DNA of 64,000 nucleotides from Amycolatopsis azurea DSM 43854 (GTDB taxonomy: Bacteria > Actinomycetota > Actinomycetes > Mycobacteriales > Pseudonocardiaceae). Under the pieces are notes generated by a model. It was given only the letters and a program-made list of their open reading frames with translations, was not told the DNA's origin and ran no database searches. The stretch covers positions 303,307 to 367,306 of the forward strand of contig NZ_MUXN01000011.1 in NCBI RefSeq assembly GCF_001995215.1, given 5' to 3'. Below are positions 17,926-25,763 of the stretch, in pieces; the first letter of the stretch is position 1; each line of letters opens with the position of its first letter. The position numbers were made by a program, and so were the translations under genes.

Positions 17926-18893
17926 GCGCGTGCCCGCTGCAGCGATTCACCGAGGATGCCGGTGGGACGGAACATCAGGACCAGCACCAAGACCACGAAG
18001 GCGGTGACGTCCTTCCATTGTGAACCGAAGAAGATGGAACTCCAGTTCTCCACCAGGCCGAGCACGATGCCACCGAGCAAGGCGCCCCGCAGGTTGCCGA
18101 TACCTCCCAGCACGGCGGCGGTGAACGCCTTGATGCCGAGGAGGAACCCGATGCGGTAATCGGTGTTCTCGTATTCCATGACGTACAACGCCGCGGCGAC
18201 GCCGGCCATGGCGCCACCGAGCAGGAAGGTGAGGCGCACGATCTTGTCGATGCTGACGCCCATCAGCACGGCGGCTTCGGGATCCTGCGCCGTGGCACGG
18301 ATACCGCGGCCGATGCGGGTGCGGCTGACCAGCTGGTCGAGACCGATCATCATGATCACGGCGCCGACGACGACGAACACGTGATCCGTGCGGACCACGC
18401 CGTTGCCGATGTGGAACAGCTCCTCGTGCGGGATGAACCGCGGCGCGTTCTGTTGCACACGACCGGATTTCCCGGTGATCCATTCGATGATCTCGAGGCC
18501 GAACAGTTCCTGCAGGAACAGCGAGGCGCCGATGGCGGAGATCAGGGCGGCCAGCCGGGTCGCGCCCTTCTTGCGGAGCGGCCGGTAGGCCACTTGCTCC
18601 AGCACGACCGCCGCGCCGCCGGACACGGCGGCCGAGGCGATGATGATCAGCAGCAGGACGGCGATCATCCCGAACACGCCGAGCGTGATCGGGGCGGTAC
18701 CGCCCGCGATGGTGATCAGGATGAATAGGGACGTGACCGTCCCGATCATGAAGATCTCGGAATGTGCGAAGTTGATGAGCCGGAGTACGCCGTAGACCAT
18801 TGTGTAGCCGAGGGCGATGAGGGCGTAGATGCTTCCGGCGACCAGTCCGCCGATGGTGCTACCGAGGAACTGGGCTTGCAGATCTTGAAGCAT
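17922..18893 (-). CDS. livH: Branched-chain amino-acid type ABC transporter permease LivH
   Basis: 323 residues, multi-pass. LivH motifs: GLVAGSIYALIALGYTMVYG, LRLINFAHSEIFMIG near the N-terminus and GRGIRATAQDPEAAVLMGV, the coupling loop. The C-terminus FRPTGILGESLQRARA is typical. Separated from livK by 114 bases that contain a strong hairpin. Confidence 0.93.
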   Translation of the reverse strand: MLQDLQAQFLGSTIGGLVAGSIYALIALGYTMVYGVLRLINFAHSEIFMIGTVTSLFILITIAGGTAPITLGVFGMIAVLLLIIIASAAVSGGAAVVLEQVAYRPLRKKGATRLAALISAIGASLFLQELFGLEIIEWITGKSGRVQQNAPRFIPHEELFHIGNGVVRTDHVFVVVGAVIMMIGLDQLVSRTRIGRGIRATAQDPEAAVLMGVSIDKIVRLTFLLGGAMAGVAAALYVMEYENTDYRIGFLLGIKAFTAAVLGGIGNLRGALLGGIVLGLVENWSSIFFGSQWKDVTAFVVLVLVLMFRPTGILGESLQRARA

Positions 18894-18944
18894 GACGTGG
18901 ATGCCTTACGGGACGGGGCGAGGATTTCTTTCGCCACATTTACG

Positions 18945-18984
18945 GGAAGCGGGGGAGCTGTGCCCGCACAGCGCCCCCGCTTCC
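18945..18984 (-). terminator. Hairpin between livK and livH, probable partial terminator
   Basis: GGAAGCGGGGGAGCTGTG (from 18945) pairs with the complementary strand ending at 18984 over 18 positions with one mismatch. Transcription runs livK to livH through it, so it may lower expression of the membrane genes relative to the binding protein. Confidence 0.6.
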
Positions 18985-19007
18985 GTTAGGTGTTCTTACC
19001 TGCTCCG

Positions 19008-20171
19008 TCAGCCGTTGAGCTTGGCTTCGGTCGAGACGCCGAGGTTCTTGAGGACGCCACCGGTGACCTGGTAGATGTTGATCGCGTCCGTCGACGGTTC
19101 GCCGTTCTCCTTGAACTTGATCTGCTTCGAGGCACCCTTGAAGTCGATCGTCTTGAGGGCCTCGTTGATCTTCTCCGAGGTGGTGGCCCCGCCCTTGACC
19201 GCGTTGATGATGGCGGTCGCGGCGTCGTAGCCCTCACTGGAGTAGATCGCCGGGTCGATCTTGTACGCGGCCTTGTACTTGGTGCTGAACTCGTCGTTGG
19301 AGCCGGGGTCCGGGATGTTGCAGGGGCAGCCGACGACGGCCTTCTCCGCGGCCGCGGCACCCGCGCCGCTGACGAGCTGGGCGTCGAGCGAACCGTCACC
19401 GGTGGCGAAGGTCGCGGTCACCTGGCTGTCGCGCAGCTGCTTGAGCAGACGGCCACCCTGGGCGTAGTAGCCACCGAAGAGGATGATGTCCGGGTTCGCG
19501 GCCTTGACCTTCTGCACGGTCGAGGAGTAGTCCGACGCGTCCTTGGCGAACTTGTCGCGCTCGGTCGGGACGTTCTTCTCCTTCAAGGTCTTCTCGAAAT
19601 TGTCGGCCAGGCCGACGCTGTATTCCTGGTCGTCCGAGATGACGTACGCCTTCTTGGGCGACTTCGCCGTGATGAGGAAGTTGGCGATGGCCGGGCCCTG
19701 GCTGGCGTCGCTCGCGACGACACGGTGCCAGTACTTCCAGCCGTTCGAGGCAAGGCCCGCGTTCGTCGCCGACGGCGAGACACTCGGGATCTTGTTCTGC
19801 TCCAGCTGACCGCCGATGGCCTTCGACTCACCGGAGAACGCCGGGCCGATCAGGGCGGTGATCTTGTCCTGGCCGACGGCGGTCGTGATCAGCGACGTCG
19901 CCTGCTCGGGCTTGCCCTGGCTGTCGTATTCCTTGAGCTCCAGCTTCGTCGCCGGGTTCGTCTTGTTGTACTCGTCGATAGCGAGCTTGGCGCCGTTGCG
20001 GGGCGGGATCACGATCCCGGAGTTCTCACCGGTGAGGTCACCCATGAACCCGATCTTCAGCGTGCTGCTGTCACCGCTGCCGGACGAGCTGCTGCCGCCC
20101 GCGCAGCCCGCCAGCGCCAGCGACGCAGCCGCCGCGACGGCGAATACCCGTCCAAAACGCACTCCTGACAC
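19008..20171 (-). CDS. livK: Branched-chain amino-acid type substrate-binding lipoprotein LivK
   Basis: 387 residues, GTG 20171 with GGGAGG 6 bases upstream. Lipobox LALAGC with Cys23, then a Ser/Gly linker. Periplasmic-binding-protein type I fold: TLKIGFMGDLTGENSG, TALIGPAFSGESKAI, IPSVSPSATNAGLA, FLITAKSPKKAYVISDDQEY, PDIILFGGYYAQGG, YSSEGYDAATAIINAVKGG. Binds the ligand outside the membrane for LivHMGF. The name covers leucine-type, amide and urea-like ligands; the exact one is unknown. Confidence 0.92.
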   Translation of the reverse strand: MSGVRFGRVFAVAAAASLALAGCAGGSSSSGSGDSSTLKIGFMGDLTGENSGIVIPPRNGAKLAIDEYNKTNPATKLELKEYDSQGKPEQATSLITTAVGQDKITALIGPAFSGESKAIGGQLEQNKIPSVSPSATNAGLASNGWKYWHRVVASDASQGPAIANFLITAKSPKKAYVISDDQEYSVGLADNFEKTLKEKNVPTERDKFAKDASDYSSTVQKVKAANPDIILFGGYYAQGGRLLKQLRDSQVTATFATGDGSLDAQLVSGAGAAAAEKAVVGCPCNIPDPGSNDEFSTKYKAAYKIDPAIYSSEGYDAATAIINAVKGGATTSEKINEALKTIDFKGASKQIKFKENGEPSTDAINIYQVTGGVLKNLGVSTEAKLNG

Positions 20172-20632
20172 CGACTACCTCCCATGACCAACCAGCCGCC
20201 GGTAGGCGTTGCCCCCGACACAGGGGCTAGGTTAGGGCAGGAAGATATCCCCCTATGCCATGATCTGCCCAGACGCCCATCACTCTGTGTCCACATCGTG
20301 ACGGTCGAAACCAGAACGAATTGCACGAAAAGGCGAATGTTGCCTGTTGACAAGTCTTCGCTGGTCACGCTGGGGATTCACCGCTACCACGTCGATCATG
20401 CTCGTGGGTAATGATCATGTTTCGGCCGCGTATCTTGCGACCTTTCCCTGCTTCGAAGGCGTCCGTTCGCCGTAGCAATGCTGCCCCAAAGGGCGTCAAG
20501 CGTGCCCTCGCTTCTCTTGTGTCACGACAACCGATGGTTGTCATCGGGGTCCGAACGGCTGTTGGATCCCGGCCCGGACCTCGCGGTTAGCTGTTCCCAG
20601 AGCCGGAAAAACCGAGAAGGACCTGGGAGAAC
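20172..20632. other. 461-base intergenic region, livK promoter side and hydrolase leader
   Basis: No convincing gene. Contains TAACCT (minus strand, 20234-20229), a possible livK -10, and TTGACA at 20347-20352. The inverted repeat at 20526-20542 is listed separately. The stretch has lower GC than its neighbours, as expected for a regulatory region. Confidence 0.6.
20526..20542. promoter_or_regulatory. Inverted repeat, candidate regulator site
   Basis: GACAACCGATGGTTGTC: perfect 7-bp arms around GAT, about 90 bases before the alpha/beta hydrolase start. It could be an operator for the LysR gene that converges on the hydrolase; this is a guess from position. Confidence 0.35.
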
Positions 20633-21454
20633 ATGACGATGAGCGTCGAACTGAGCGAAGCGATCGAAGGCGTGGCGGCGGGAGTCCCGTTCGTGGCGTT
20701 GCCGCCGTCGGACCGGGAGCGCCCGGCACCGCTGGTGCTGACCTGGCACCTGCTCGGCGCGCCGTTCAGCGAGGCTGCCATGGCGGCGGCGCTGCCGATG
20801 CGGGAACTGCACGCGTGGCGGGTGCACCTCGGGTTGCCGCTGACCGGGAAACGCTTCCCCGAGGGCGGTTTCGAGGGCTTCTTCCGCCTCGCCAGTGAGG
20901 ACAATGTGCTCAACGTCGTCGAGCCGCTCACCAGGCAGGTCGAGGCCGAATTCCCGGAGGCGGTGGCGGAGCTGCGCTCCCGCTTGTCCATTGAGGACAG
21001 TCCGGTCGGGCTGGTCGGCGGTTCGCAGGGCGGCGGCGTCGCGTTGCAGATGCTGACCCATGCCGAGATTCCCGTGGCGGCGGCCGCGCTGGTGAACCCG
21101 GTGACCCAGCTGGCGCCGGTGATCGCGGCGAACGAGCGGATCTACGACGTCACCTACCCCTGGTCGGACCGGTCCCGCGCGGTCGCGAACGAGTACGACT
21201 ACGTGCGGCGGGCCGGCGAACTGACCGCGCCGGTGCTGCTGGTCATCGGCGAGGAGGACGACGTCTCGATCACCGAACCGGCCGCCGCGCTGCACAAGGC
21301 GCTGGGGGAGAGGCGATCCGAGCTCGTCACGATCCCGGGGATGGCGCACGAATTCGCCGAGGCGCCCGGTATCGAGCCCGCTCCGCAGACGGACCACGCG
21401 AAGCTGGTCGACGCCGAGCTCACGCGCTGGTTCGCCCGGCACCTAGCGGCTTGA
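20633..21454 (+). CDS. Alpha/beta hydrolase
   Basis: 273 residues; ATG 20633 (GGGAGA just upstream), with an alternative ATG at 20639. Alpha/beta hydrolase fold: VLTWHLLGAPFSEAAMAAAL near the oxyanion strand, nucleophile elbow GGSQGGGVALQ, acid region PVLLVIGEEDDVSI, final His in IPGMAHEFAEA. No signal peptide. Esterase/dienelactone-hydrolase-like, substrate unknown. It overlaps the convergent LysR gene by 35 bases. Confidence 0.85.
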   Translation: MTMSVELSEAIEGVAAGVPFVALPPSDRERPAPLVLTWHLLGAPFSEAAMAAALPMRELHAWRVHLGLPLTGKRFPEGGFEGFFRLASEDNVLNVVEPLTRQVEAEFPEAVAELRSRLSIEDSPVGLVGGSQGGGVALQMLTHAEIPVAAAALVNPVTQLAPVIAANERIYDVTYPWSDRSRAVANEYDYVRRAGELTAPVLLVIGEEDDVSITEPAAALHKALGERRSELVTIPGMAHEFAEAPGIEPAPQTDHAKLVDAELTRWFARHLAA

Positions 21455-22388
21455 GGTCGTCGTCCGGCAGCCACGATCGGCCGGGATCGTAGTCGCACCA
21501 ACCTTCTTCGTGGCTGGTCCGGCCCACGAGCGCCAGCAGGCGCCGCAGGGCCGGGCCTTCGCCGCGTCGCCAGACGACCGACCACGGGAACAGCGGCGAC
21601 GGCTCGAAGGGCAGGACCCGCAGGTCGATGTCGGAGGCGAGATCCATGTCGGCGCCGGCGAGGGTGACCCGCTGCTTCCCGTAACGGGTCTGTTCCAGCG
21701 TGTGCCTGAGGTCGTAACTGACTCCGGAGTCGTCGATCGGCACGCCGAATTCTTTGCATAGGCGTTGCAAATAAGAAAGCCATTCGACCGGGCCGCCCAA
21801 TTGCGGAATCCAGATGCCCTCATCCTGGAGATCGGACAGTTTCAGGACAGCGTTGCCCGCGAGCGGATGTTCCGGAGCGAGAAGGGCGACCAGCGGTTCG
21901 AGCCGGACGAGGCGATGTTCGAGTTCCGCGGGCACGTCGCGGCCGAGGTCCGCGACGCGGCCGAACGCGAGGTCGATCTCGCCGCGGACCAGCGGGTCGA
22001 GGGCGTTGACGAGCCCGCGCCCGGCGACGCGTTCGACGGCCAGCGCCGGGTCCCGCTGGGCGACGCGCCGCAGCATGTACATGGGGGAGAGGCGCGGATC
22101 GATGATGTCGAGGCGGGGCGGCCGGTCCTGGAGGCCCATCGCGGCGACGGCGGCATCCGCCGCGCGGATCAGCTCGCGCGCGTGCGGGAGGAAGCGGTCG
22201 CCGTCGGGAGTCAGCTCGACGGACCGGTTGGTGCGCCGGAACAGCTGGACCGACAGGGCGTCCTCGAGCTTCCGGATCCGCTTCGACAGTGCTTGTTGCG
22301 TCAGGTAGAGAGATTCTGCCGCACGACCGAAATGGCCGTGGTCGGCCGTCGCGACGAACGCCCGTACCTGAGCCGTGTCGAGATCCAC
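21420..22388 (-). CDS. LysR-family transcriptional regulator
   Basis: 322 residues from GTG 22388. HTH: QVRAFVATADHGHFGRAAES, LYLTQQALSKRIRKLEDALS, VQLFRRTNRSVELTPDG. The effector domain includes RLEPLVALLAPEHPLAG. A start at ATG 22448 would translate the palindrome at 22398-22452 as 20 extra residues (MKAPFLAPGYRKGAF) and is rejected. TACCTT lies 6 bases before the GTG, with no ribosome site, so the mRNA is probably leaderless and its promoter abuts the repeat. Converges on the alpha/beta hydrolase with a 35-base overlap. Confidence 0.88.
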   Translation of the reverse strand: MDLDTAQVRAFVATADHGHFGRAAESLYLTQQALSKRIRKLEDALSVQLFRRTNRSVELTPDGDRFLPHARELIRAADAAVAAMGLQDRPPRLDIIDPRLSPMYMLRRVAQRDPALAVERVAGRGLVNALDPLVRGEIDLAFGRVADLGRDVPAELEHRLVRLEPLVALLAPEHPLAGNAVLKLSDLQDEGIWIPQLGGPVEWLSYLQRLCKEFGVPIDDSGVSYDLRHTLEQTRYGKQRVTLAGADMDLASDIDLRVLPFEPSPLFPWSVVWRRGEGPALRRLLALVGRTSHEEGWCDYDPGRSWLPDDDLKPLGAGRTSA

Positions 22389-22397
22389 GCCGTCAAG

Positions 22398-22452
22398 GTA
22401 CGTGAAGGCCCCCTTCCTGTACCCAGGCGCAAGGAAGGGGGCCTTCATGTAC
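22398..22452. repeat. Dispersed palindrome, family P, copy 2
   Basis: 21-bp arms (22398-22418 and 22432-22452) with one G-T mismatch and a 13-base loop GTACCCAGGCGCA. It is the reverse complement of the copy at 7666-7716 apart from single-base changes. It fills the gap between the thioesterase stop and the LysR start, touching the LysR promoter. Confidence 0.85.
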
Positions 22453-22463
22453 TTCCGGGGCGC

Positions 22464-22892
22464 TCAGGCGCCCGGCGGCCGCTCCCGCACGACGCAGGTG
22501 AGACGGGCCGTGCACGAACGACGGCCCTGGTCGTCTGTCAGCACGATCTCGGCGGTGACGGTCCCGCGTCCGACGTGCACCGGGGTCGCGACACCGGTGA
22601 CCCGGCCGGAGCGGACCGCCCGGTGGTGGGTGCACGAGAGTTCGAGGCCCATCGTCGCCTTGTCGGCTCCGGCGTTGAGCGCGCAGACCATCGAGCCGAG
22701 CGCCTCGGCGACGACGGCGTTCGCCCCGCCGTGGAGGAGGCCGTAGGGCTGGAGGTTGCCCTCTACCGGGATGCTGCCCACGACGCGTTCGGGACCGAGT
22801 TCGCTGATCTCGAGCCCGAGCTTGTCGTTGAGCTGCTGTCCGGCGAAGGCCGGGTCGATCCCGGCGAAGGATTCGAGGGCTTGTTCGGTCAC
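22464..22892 (-). CDS. PaaI-like hot-dog fold thioesterase
   Basis: 142 residues from GTG 22892, which has AAGGAG 6 bases upstream; the earlier GTG at 22913 would place that site inside the gene. Hot-dog motif LQPYGLLHGGANAVVAEALG with the catalytic acid region, then SCTHHRAVRSGRVTGVATPV and GRRSCTARLTCVV. Acts on acyl-CoA thioesters, likely a phenylacetyl-CoA or 1,4-dihydroxy-2-naphthoyl-CoA type enzyme; substrate not determined. Divergent from polA. Confidence 0.88.
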   Translation of the reverse strand: MTEQALESFAGIDPAFAGQQLNDKLGLEISELGPERVVGSIPVEGNLQPYGLLHGGANAVVAEALGSMVCALNAGADKATMGLELSCTHHRAVRSGRVTGVATPVHVGRGTVTAEIVLTDDQGRRSCTARLTCVVRERPPGA

Positions 22893-22941
22893 GCAAAGCT
22901 CCTTAACAGACACGACAGGTAGGACTGTCAGACCCTCACCC

Positions 22942-22947
22942 TAGACT
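22942..22947 (+). promoter_or_regulatory. -10 box of probable leaderless polA mRNA
   Basis: TAGACT is followed by 7 bases and then the GTG start at 22955; no Shine-Dalgarno is visible. Confidence 0.55.
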
Positions 22948-22954
22948 CGCTCCC

Positions 22955-25699
22955 GTGAGCCCGAGTGAGAACACGACCGTTGCCAACGCCACACCCGCCA
23001 CCGCACAGGCCGAGCGGCCCAAACTGCTGCTGATCGACGGCCACTCGATGGCGTATCGCGCGTTCTTCGCGCTGCCCGCGGAGAACTTCAAGACGAAGAC
23101 CGGGCAGACGACGAACGCGGTGTTCGGGTTCACCTCGATGCTCATCAACCTGCTGCGCGACGAGGCGCCGACCCACCTCGCCGTGGCGTTCGACCTCTCC
23201 CGCAAGACGTTCCGGTCGGAGACGTTCGCGGAGTACAAGGCCAACCGCAGCAGCACCCCGGACGAGTTCAAGGGCCAGGTCGGCCTGGTCGAGGACGTGC
23301 TCAAGGTCCTCGGCATCCCAGCGCTGACCAAGGAGAACTACGAAGCCGACGACATCATCGCCACGCTCACGACACAGGCGACCGCCGAGGGCTTCGACGT
23401 CCTCATCTGTACGGGCGACCGCGACGCGCTCCAGCTGGTGACCGACCAGGTCACCGTGCTGTACCCGAAGCGCGGCGTGTCGGAGATGACCCGCTTCACC
23501 CCGGAGGCCGTCGAGGAGAAGTACGGCCTCACCCCGGCGCAGTACCCGGACTTCGCCGCGTTGCGTGGCGACCCCTCGGACAACCTGCCCAGCATCCCCG
23601 GCGTCGGCGAGAAGACGGCCGCGAAGTGGATCAGGCAGTTCGGGTCCTTCAACGAGCTGATCGACCGGGTCGACGAGGTCAAGGGCAAGGTCGGCGACGC
23701 GCTGCGCGAGCACCTCGGCGCGGTCATGCTGAACCGTCAGCTCACCGAGCTGATCCGCGACGTCGAGCTGGAGCTCGGCCCGACGGGTCTCGAGCTGCGT
23801 CCCTGGGACCGCGAGGCCGTCCACGCGCTGTTCGACGAGCTGGAGTTCCGCGTCCTGCGTGACCGGCTGTTCGCCACCTTGCAGAGCGCCGAGCCCGAGG
23901 CCGAGGAGGGCTTCGAGGTCAGCGGCGCGAAGCTCGCTCCGGGCGCCCTCACGGAATGGCTGTCCGCGCACACCGGCCAGGACGCGCCGGTCGGCCTGGC
24001 GTTCCGCACCACCGGCGCGTCGGTCCGCTCCGATCTGAAGGCCATCAGCTTCGCGGCCGCGGACGGCGAAGGCGCGTATGTCGACGTCACCACGATGGAC
24101 GCCGAGGACGACAAGGCGCTCACCGCCTGGCTCGCCGACGAGAAGATCCAGAAGATCGGTCACGAACTCAAGGTCGCGCTGCACGCCGTCAAGGCGCGGG
24201 GCTGGGCGTTCGCCGGGCTCGTCATGGACACCGCGCTCGCGGCGTACCTGGTCCGCCCGGGGCAGCGCACCTTCGAACTCGACGACCTGGCCCTGCGGTA
24301 CCTGCACCGCGAGCTGCGGTCCGAGGCCGACACCGGGGACGGGCAGCTTTCGCTGCTCGACGGTGGCGGCGCCGAGGACCTGGAGCAGAAGGAGATCCAG
24401 GCCGAGCTGGTCAAGGCCCGCGCGGTCGCCGAACTGGCCGGCGCGCTGACCAAGGAGCTGGAGGAACTCGGCGGCGCGCAGCTGCTCGTCGAGCTGGAAC
24501 TGCCGCTGCTGCAGGTGATCACCGGACTCGAAGCGGCGGGTATCGCGGTCGACATCGAGCACCTGACGGATCTGGAATCGCATTACCTCGGCCGGGTCAC
24601 CCAGGCCGCGGACGAGGCGTACGCGGTCATCGGCAAGCAGGTCAACCTCGGTTCGCCGAAGCAGCTCCAGGTGATCCTGTTCGACGAGCTCGGCATGCCG
24701 AAGACCAAGCGCACCAAGACCGGCTACACCACCGACGCCGAGGCGCTGCAGAGCCTGTTCGAGAAGACCGAGCACCCGTTCCTGCAGCACCTGCTGGAGC
24801 ACCGGGACGCGACCCGGCTGCGCACCACGGTCGAAGGCCTGATCAAGGCGGTCGCCGACGACGGCCGCATCCACACCACGCTGCTGCAGACGATCGCCGC
24901 CACCGGGCGGCTCTCGTCGGTCGACCCGAACCTGCAGAACATCCCGATCCGCACCGAGGAAGGCCGACGCATCCGCGACGCGTTCGTCGTCGGCGACGGG
25001 TACGCCGAGCTGATGACGGCGGACTACAGCCAGATCGAAATGCGGATCATGGCGCACCTCTCGCAGGACGAAGGGCTGATCCAGGCCTTCAACAGCGGCG
25101 AGGATCTGCACACTTTCGTGGCGTCGCGCGCGTTCTCGCTGCCGCCCGAGGAGATCACGCCGGAACTGCGGTTCCGGGTCAAGGCGATGTCGTACGGCCT
25201 GGCGTACGGGCTTTCGGCGTATGGCCTTTCGCAGCAGCTGCGGATCTCGACCGAGGAAGCCAAAGAACAGATGGAGGCGTACTTCTCCCGCTTCGGCGGC
25301 GTGCGCGATTACCTCCATTCGGTCGTGGGCGACGCGGCGAAGGTCGGTTACACCGAAACGATCTTCGGCCGCCGCCGGTACCTGCCGGACCTCAACAGCG
25401 ACAACCGCCAGCGCCGCGAGATGGCCGAGCGGATGGCGCTCAACGCCCCCATCCAGGGCAGCGCGGCCGACATCATCAAGGTCGCCATGCTCAACGTGCA
25501 CAAGGCGTTGACCGAAGCGAAGCTGAAGAGCCGTGTGCTGCTCCAGGTGCACGACGAACTCGTCCTCGAAGTCGCCGACGGTGAGCGCGAGCAGCTGGAA
25601 GCGTTGGTGCGCAAGGGAATGGGCTCGGCGTACGAATTGGCCGTGCCGCTTGAGGTCTCGGTCGGATACGGGCGGTCCTGGAACGACGCCGCGCATTAG
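22955..25699 (+). CDS. polA: DNA polymerase I
   Basis: 914 residues, GTG start. N-terminal 5'-3' exonuclease (LLIDGHSMAYRAFFALP, KENYEADDIIATL, ICTGDRDALQLV, LRGDPSDNLPSIPGVGEKTA), a middle 3'-5' exonuclease-like domain in which the DxE metal motif is not seen (GLAFRTTGASVRSD), as in other actinobacterial PolA, and a C-terminal family A polymerase (motif A TADYSQIEMRIMAHLS, motif B RVKAMSYGLAYGLSAYGLS, motif C VHDELVLEV). It fills gaps in lagging-strand and excision repair; proofreading is probably absent. uvrB is elsewhere in the window. Confidence 0.97.
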   Translation: MSPSENTTVANATPATAQAERPKLLLIDGHSMAYRAFFALPAENFKTKTGQTTNAVFGFTSMLINLLRDEAPTHLAVAFDLSRKTFRSETFAEYKANRSSTPDEFKGQVGLVEDVLKVLGIPALTKENYEADDIIATLTTQATAEGFDVLICTGDRDALQLVTDQVTVLYPKRGVSEMTRFTPEAVEEKYGLTPAQYPDFAALRGDPSDNLPSIPGVGEKTAAKWIRQFGSFNELIDRVDEVKGKVGDALREHLGAVMLNRQLTELIRDVELELGPTGLELRPWDREAVHALFDELEFRVLRDRLFATLQSAEPEAEEGFEVSGAKLAPGALTEWLSAHTGQDAPVGLAFRTTGASVRSDLKAISFAAADGEGAYVDVTTMDAEDDKALTAWLADEKIQKIGHELKVALHAVKARGWAFAGLVMDTALAAYLVRPGQRTFELDDLALRYLHRELRSEADTGDGQLSLLDGGGAEDLEQKEIQAELVKARAVAELAGALTKELEELGGAQLLVELELPLLQVITGLEAAGIAVDIEHLTDLESHYLGRVTQAADEAYAVIGKQVNLGSPKQLQVILFDELGMPKTKRTKTGYTTDAEALQSLFEKTEHPFLQHLLEHRDATRLRTTVEGLIKAVADDGRIHTTLLQTIAATGRLSSVDPNLQNIPIRTEEGRRIRDAFVVGDGYAELMTADYSQIEMRIMAHLSQDEGLIQAFNSGEDLHTFVASRAFSLPPEEITPELRFRVKAMSYGLAYGLSAYGLSQQLRISTEEAKEQMEAYFSRFGGVRDYLHSVVGDAAKVGYTETIFGRRRYLPDLNSDNRQRREMAERMALNAPIQGSAADIIKVAMLNVHKALTEAKLKSRVLLQVHDELVLEVADGEREQLEALVRKGMGSAYELAVPLEVSVGYGRSWNDAAH

Positions 25700-25702
25700 G
25701 CC

Positions 25703-25746
25703 TCGTGAGTGGTAATGGCGGTTCCGGCCGTCATTACCACTCACGA
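25703..25746. repeat. Palindrome family A, copy 2, between polA and protease gene
   Basis: 15-bp perfect arms TCGTGAGTGGTAATG (25703-25717) and 25732-25746, loop of 14 bases. Four bases after the polA stop and just before the -10 of the next gene; a likely terminator for polA. Confidence 0.75.
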
Positions 25747-25750
25747 TCGG

Positions 25751-25756
25751 TAGGGT
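25751..25756 (+). promoter_or_regulatory. -10 box of probable leaderless protease/pknG operon
   Basis: TAGGGT, 7 bases, then GTG at 25764, with no Shine-Dalgarno. It would be the promoter for the seven-gene unit 25764-33767. Confidence 0.5.
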
Positions 25757-25763
25757 CTTTCGG

